Source: Spirochaetia bacterium (GTDB lineage: Bacteria > Spirochaetota > Spirochaetia > JABMQR01). From it: DNA of 8,220 bases. A model generated the notes under the pieces. The model searched no databases, was not told the DNA's origin, and saw only the letters and a program-made list of their open reading frames with translations. Shown piece after piece: positions 6,337 through 8,220 of the stretch (the stretch's first letter is position 1; every line of letters begins with the position of its first letter). Made by a program: the position numbers and the translations under genes. The stretch lies in the NCBI GenBank assembly GCA_016784705.1, contig JADHUD010000101.1:1-8220 (forward strand), written 5' to 3'.

Positions 6337-6367
6337 CAAACTATCCTGAAGGAAGTTTGTATTGCAT
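6337..6367 (+). promoter_or_regulatory. 31-bp stem-loop element, copy before the Met/Asp protein gene
   Basis: This copy matches the minus strand of 5117-5147 at 29 of 31 positions. The outer stem is CAAACT/AGTTTG, then a bulged A, the inner stem TCC/GGA and tetraloop TGAA, followed by TATTGCAT. The element ends 3 nt before the GGAGG ribosome site (6371-6375), so structure or a bound factor here could affect ribosome access. Confidence 0.7.
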
Positions 6368-6381
6368 TTTGGAGGTGTAAT

Positions 6382-7101
6382 ATGCGTAAGACTATAACAA
6401 TTGTCTTGGCTCTGGGAATTCTTTTGGTAAGTGTTTCCTCAGTATTTGCAGCCGGCGTTCAGGAAACGTCAGAAGATGCTTTTATTGATAGATTTAAAGA
6501 AGCATTGGAGAATTCGGATTTTACAGAAGAAGAGGTAGAAGACATTTTAGAAGCAGCCAATGATCTCTCATGGGAAAATGCTGATGGAGCAGATGCCGAG
6601 GCCATAGTACAAGCCCTGAGTCTTGCTCGCGAAGAACAGTTAGCCCTGGATGCAGAGGGGAATGCTGAATTAGCTCTGGCCTTGGCTCAGAACGCTGCCC
6701 GACTTGAAAATGAGGATTATGATGAGAGTGCAGTTTCAAGGGCCGTTCGTGAAGCGGTTCGTACCCAGTTGCAGGTGATACAAGCATGGAAAGATAGTGA
6801 CAGGTCTGAGAATCTAGGTGAATTACTTCGCTCTGGAGTGAGCAATGAAGCCCGCAAGGCCGCACAGGAGCAAGAATCAGGTGAAGATGATGATATGGAC
6901 GATGTAGACGACATGGACGACATGGATGACATGGACGACATGGATGACATGGATGATGATGACGATATGGGCAATATGGGCGACATGGACGATGAAGACG
7001 ATGATGATGACGATATGGGCAATATGGACGACATGGACGATGACGATGACGATGACGATATGGGCAATATGGACGACATGGACGATGAAGACGATGAATA
7101 G
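6382..7101 (+). CDS. Secreted protein with Met/Asp-rich, possibly metal-binding tail
   Basis: A 239-residue protein that I do not recognise. Residues 1-23 form a clear Sec signal peptide (M-R-K, a hydrophobic core, then V-F-A before A-G) with no lipobox Cys, so the product should be periplasmic or secreted. Residues 30-165 look helical and Glu/Ala-rich. Residues 169-239 contain only Asp, Glu, Met, Gly, Asn and one Val: 48 of 71 are acidic and 15 are Met, with no basic residue. The Met spacing is regular: D-D-M units first, then three modules with M-x2-M-x2-M (196/199/202, 212/215/218, 227/230/233) separated by acidic runs of 6-9 residues. M-x-x-M clusters occur in copper-binding proteins, and acidic runs can bind Ca2+ and other cations, so metal binding is an inference. 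GGAGG (6371-6375) lies 6 nt before ATG. The leader element shared with copB links it to copper. Confidence 0.8.
   Translation: MRKTITIVLALGILLVSVSSVFAAGVQETSEDAFIDRFKEALENSDFTEEEVEDILEAANDLSWENADGADAEAIVQALSLAREEQLALDAEGNAELALALAQNAARLENEDYDESAVSRAVREAVRTQLQVIQAWKDSDRSENLGELLRSGVSNEARKAAQEQESGEDDDMDDVDDMDDMDDMDDMDDMDDDDDMGNMGDMDDEDDDDDDMGNMDDMDDDDDDDDMGNMDDMDDEDDE
6886..7098 (+). repeat. Tandem coding repeat for the Asp/Met tail
   Basis: The DNA is built from 9-nt GAY-GAY-ATG units (6889-6951), then longer modules. GACGATATGGGCAATATGG recurs at 6961, 7009 and 7054, offsets of 48 and 45 nt (16 and 15 codons). All offsets are multiples of three, so copy-number change would keep the frame. GAC and GAT alternate, so the DNA is less uniform than the protein. 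Confidence 0.85.
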
Positions 7102-7219
7102 CCCTCTCAGAGTAAACTGGGAGTACTAGAGACAACAACAAATCTGTTCCTAATGCGGGAAAGACCAACTTCTACTCGACCCGATTCAACCCTTTGTATC
7201 TTAAACTATAAATATTTCT

Positions 7220-7250
7220 AGAAATAATCAGAGAATTTGAATAATTCTGT
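7220..7250 (+). repeat. 31-bp direct repeat, right copy
   Basis: Partner of 2667-2697 (29/31, same orientation). It ends 52 nt before the ssb start, within the ssb upstream region (7102-7302). That region otherwise holds no recognisable gene or strong terminator. A TTGAAT inside the repeat and a TATAAG at 7267-7272 are 24 nt apart, too far for a standard promoter. Confidence 0.8.
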
Positions 7251-7302
7251 TGATTTTGCAAGTAATTATAAGTAAGGACAAAAAAAATCAAAGGAGAAAA
7301 GC

Positions 7303-7806
7303 ATGAACAATTTGAATTCGGTTATTATTGAGGGGAATCTGACAAGAGATCCTGAAGAGAGCTCAACACCCAAGGGAACTCCGGTATGTAAGTTTACAAT
7401 CGCTACAAACCGGTACTATAAAAATGGAGAGCAACAGCAGCAGCAGGAAGTTTCATTCTTTGCAGTAGAGACATGGGCAAAGCTGGCCAGCAGCTGTTAC
7501 TCCTACCTGGAGAAAGGAAGGGGAGTTCGTGTTGTCGGCCGGCTCAAACAGGAACGATGGACTGGTGCTGATGAGAAAAAGCACGAACGGATTGTTGTAG
7601 TGGCAGAACATGTAGAATTTAAACCACAAGTAAACAGGACGGATAGTAATTCTGAAGAATCAGATATACATGATGAAAATTCGATAGAAAAAAGTTCTGA
7701 TGCAATTGTGAAAGATGATTTTGCAGCAGTTGATAACGCATCATTTGCAGCAGAGACGCATGAGGCAGAAGCTGGTATGCTTCAGGTTAAAACCAAGAAA
7801 AAGTAA
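7303..7806 (+). CDS. ssb: Single-stranded DNA-binding protein, tip lost
   Basis: A 167-residue SSB that coats single-stranded DNA in replication, repair and recombination, normally as a tetramer. The OB fold covers about residues 1-108: N-x-V-I-I-E-G-N-L-T-R-D-P-E, C-K-F-T-I-A-T-N-R, V-S-F-F-A-V-E-T-W-A-K-L-A (W58), V-R-V-V-G-R-L-K-Q-E-R-W (W86) and the final V-E-F strand. Five Gln at 44-48 come from a CAA/CAG run (7432-7446). Residues 109-160 are an acidic, probably disordered linker. The usual D-D-x-P-F tip that recruits partner proteins is absent and the protein ends K-T-K-K-K. AGGAG (7290-7294) is well placed before ATG. The common rpsF-ssb-rpsR arrangement is not seen, so this may be a second, specialised SSB. 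Confidence 0.92.
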   Translation: MNNLNSVIIEGNLTRDPEESSTPKGTPVCKFTIATNRYYKNGEQQQQQEVSFFAVETWAKLASSCYSYLEKGRGVRVVGRLKQERWTGADEKKHERIVVVAEHVEFKPQVNRTDSNSEESDIHDENSIEKSSDAIVKDDFAAVDNASFAAETHEAEAGMLQVKTKKK

Positions 7807-7820
7807 TAGAGATCATCAAA

Positions 7821-7911
7821 ATTTATCAGGAGTCAGTCTGAAAATTCAGATCTTAATCTGAAAAACTCAGAGTTTACTCTGAGTCCTGATAAATCCGACA
7901 GACTCCTGATA
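7821..7911 (+). repeat. Overlapping inverted repeats downstream of ssb
   Basis: ATTTATCAGGA (7821-7831) pairs with TCCTGATAAAT (7884-7894), enclosing two perfect hairpins: TTCAGAT/ATCTGAA (7845-7851, 7856-7862) and ACTCAGAGT/ACTCTGAGT (7865-7873, 7876-7884). The left arm is also perfectly complementary, over 11 nt, to 7901-7911 (GACTCCTGATA), which would exclude the first pairing. TCTGAA (7837-7842) can likewise pair with TTCAGA (7845-7850). The arrangement looks switch-like, but it may be a palindromic repeat array. Confidence 0.7.
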
Positions 7912-7918
7912 TGAAAAC

Positions 7919-7964
7919 CGGGGATATACTGACAGAATATTCAGTATATCCCCGCGTCTTTTCT
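7919..7964 (+). terminator. 14-bp hairpin, probable ssb terminator
   Basis: CGGGGATATACTGA (7919-7932) is perfectly complementary to TCAGTATATCCCCG (7941-7954) around an 8-nt loop. A T-rich tract (TCTTTTCT, 7957-7964) follows. On the other strand the stem is followed by GGTTTTC, so it may work in both directions. It is the strongest hairpin in the window and the natural end of the ssb transcript. Confidence 0.62.
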
Positions 7965-8182
7965 ACATTTTCCCAAAACAGAGAGCGGGAAAGAGTCCGA
8001 TTCCTGCTGGGATCCTGGGAGCCTGAGGTATTTCTGCACAGTCCCATATCTACCTATGGGTTTGCTTTTGCGGGCATTGATATCATCCCAGAGCATCCCC
8101 TGGATTTTATACTTTCTATCAGTCTTGCATTTGCAGATCGCGACATTGATCTCTGCAATACGCAGTTAATTTATCCAACCTC
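7965..8182. other. Stretch with no defensible gene
   Basis: A plus-strand frame runs from 7911 to 8186 (91 codons), but its start has no ribosome site, it passes through the terminator hairpin, and the product matches no family I know. Minus-strand frames are all interrupted. A degenerate 8-nt tandem (CTGGGATC, CTGGGAGC, CTGAGGTA, starting near 8007) is visible. A decayed gene is possible. Confidence 0.45.
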
Positions 8183-8217
8183 TTGACAATCACCCCGCCG
8201 TCATACATCCTGTATGA
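8183..8217 (+). promoter_or_regulatory. TTGACA box and perfect dyad at the right edge
   Basis: A consensus -35 hexamer TTGACA (8183-8188) is followed 12 nt later by a perfect inverted repeat, TCATACA, TCC, TGTATGA (8201-8217). No good -10 box is present at 16-18 nt. This could be a regulated promoter for a gene beyond the window, or the dyad may belong to a dispersed repeat. Confidence 0.4.
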
Positions 8218-8220
8218 ATG

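Noticed and set aside
6886..7098. CRISPR-like or EF-hand reading of the repeat
   Set aside because: Repeats are contiguous and in-frame without unique spacers, and the Asp runs lack the spaced residues and flanking helices of an EF-hand.
6521..7168. Long minus-strand frames over the Met/Asp gene (His/Arg/Pro-rich and Ser-rich products)
   Set aside because: These are antisense readings of the GAY-GAY-ATG repeat. The plus strand has a signal peptide and a good ribosome site.
7911..8186. 91-codon plus-strand frame after ssb
   Set aside because: No ribosome site, the start lies in the inverted-repeat block, it runs through the terminator-like hairpin, and the product matches no family I recognise.

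Overview
The window looks like chromosomal DNA of a spirochete, probably a free-living Spirochaetales member. The best clues are a UMP kinase of the archaeal/spirochete PyrH type and a single-stranded DNA-binding protein whose start (MNNLNSVIIEGNL) resembles spirochete SSBs. This placement is inferred from remembered families, not from a search.

Left part (1-2536). A YbjQ-family gene is cut by the window edge. It is followed by the N-terminal remnant of an IS5/IS1182-type transposase, then a PflX-like radical SAM gene starting 3 nt after the remnant's stop codon. pyrH runs convergently on the minus strand and ends 4 nt from the radical SAM stop.

Middle part (2667-7250). A cassette is bracketed by two direct copies of a 31-bp sequence (29/31 identical). 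Inside it, all on the minus strand, are a CopB-type copper P-type ATPase preceded by an 18-codon reading frame that looks like the cut-off start of a DUF302 gene, and a vapBC toxin-antitoxin pair. On the plus strand is a secreted protein with a C-terminal tail made of Asp, Glu and regularly spaced Met. A second 31-bp element (29/31, opposite orientations) lies in the copB leader and just before the ribosome binding site of the Met/Asp protein. It forms the same stem-loop in both places. I infer that the ATPase and the Met/Asp protein may be co-regulated parts of one copper-handling system: one exports the metal and the other could bind it outside the cytoplasm. This is the most novel idea in the window.

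Right part (7303-8220). A stand-alone ssb gene lacks the usual acidic C-terminal tip. It is followed by an unusually dense set of overlapping, partly mutually exclusive inverted repeats, a 14-bp terminator-like hairpin, and about 230 nt with no gene I can defend. A TTGACA box and a perfect 7-bp dyad sit at the right edge, perhaps the control region of a gene beyond the window.
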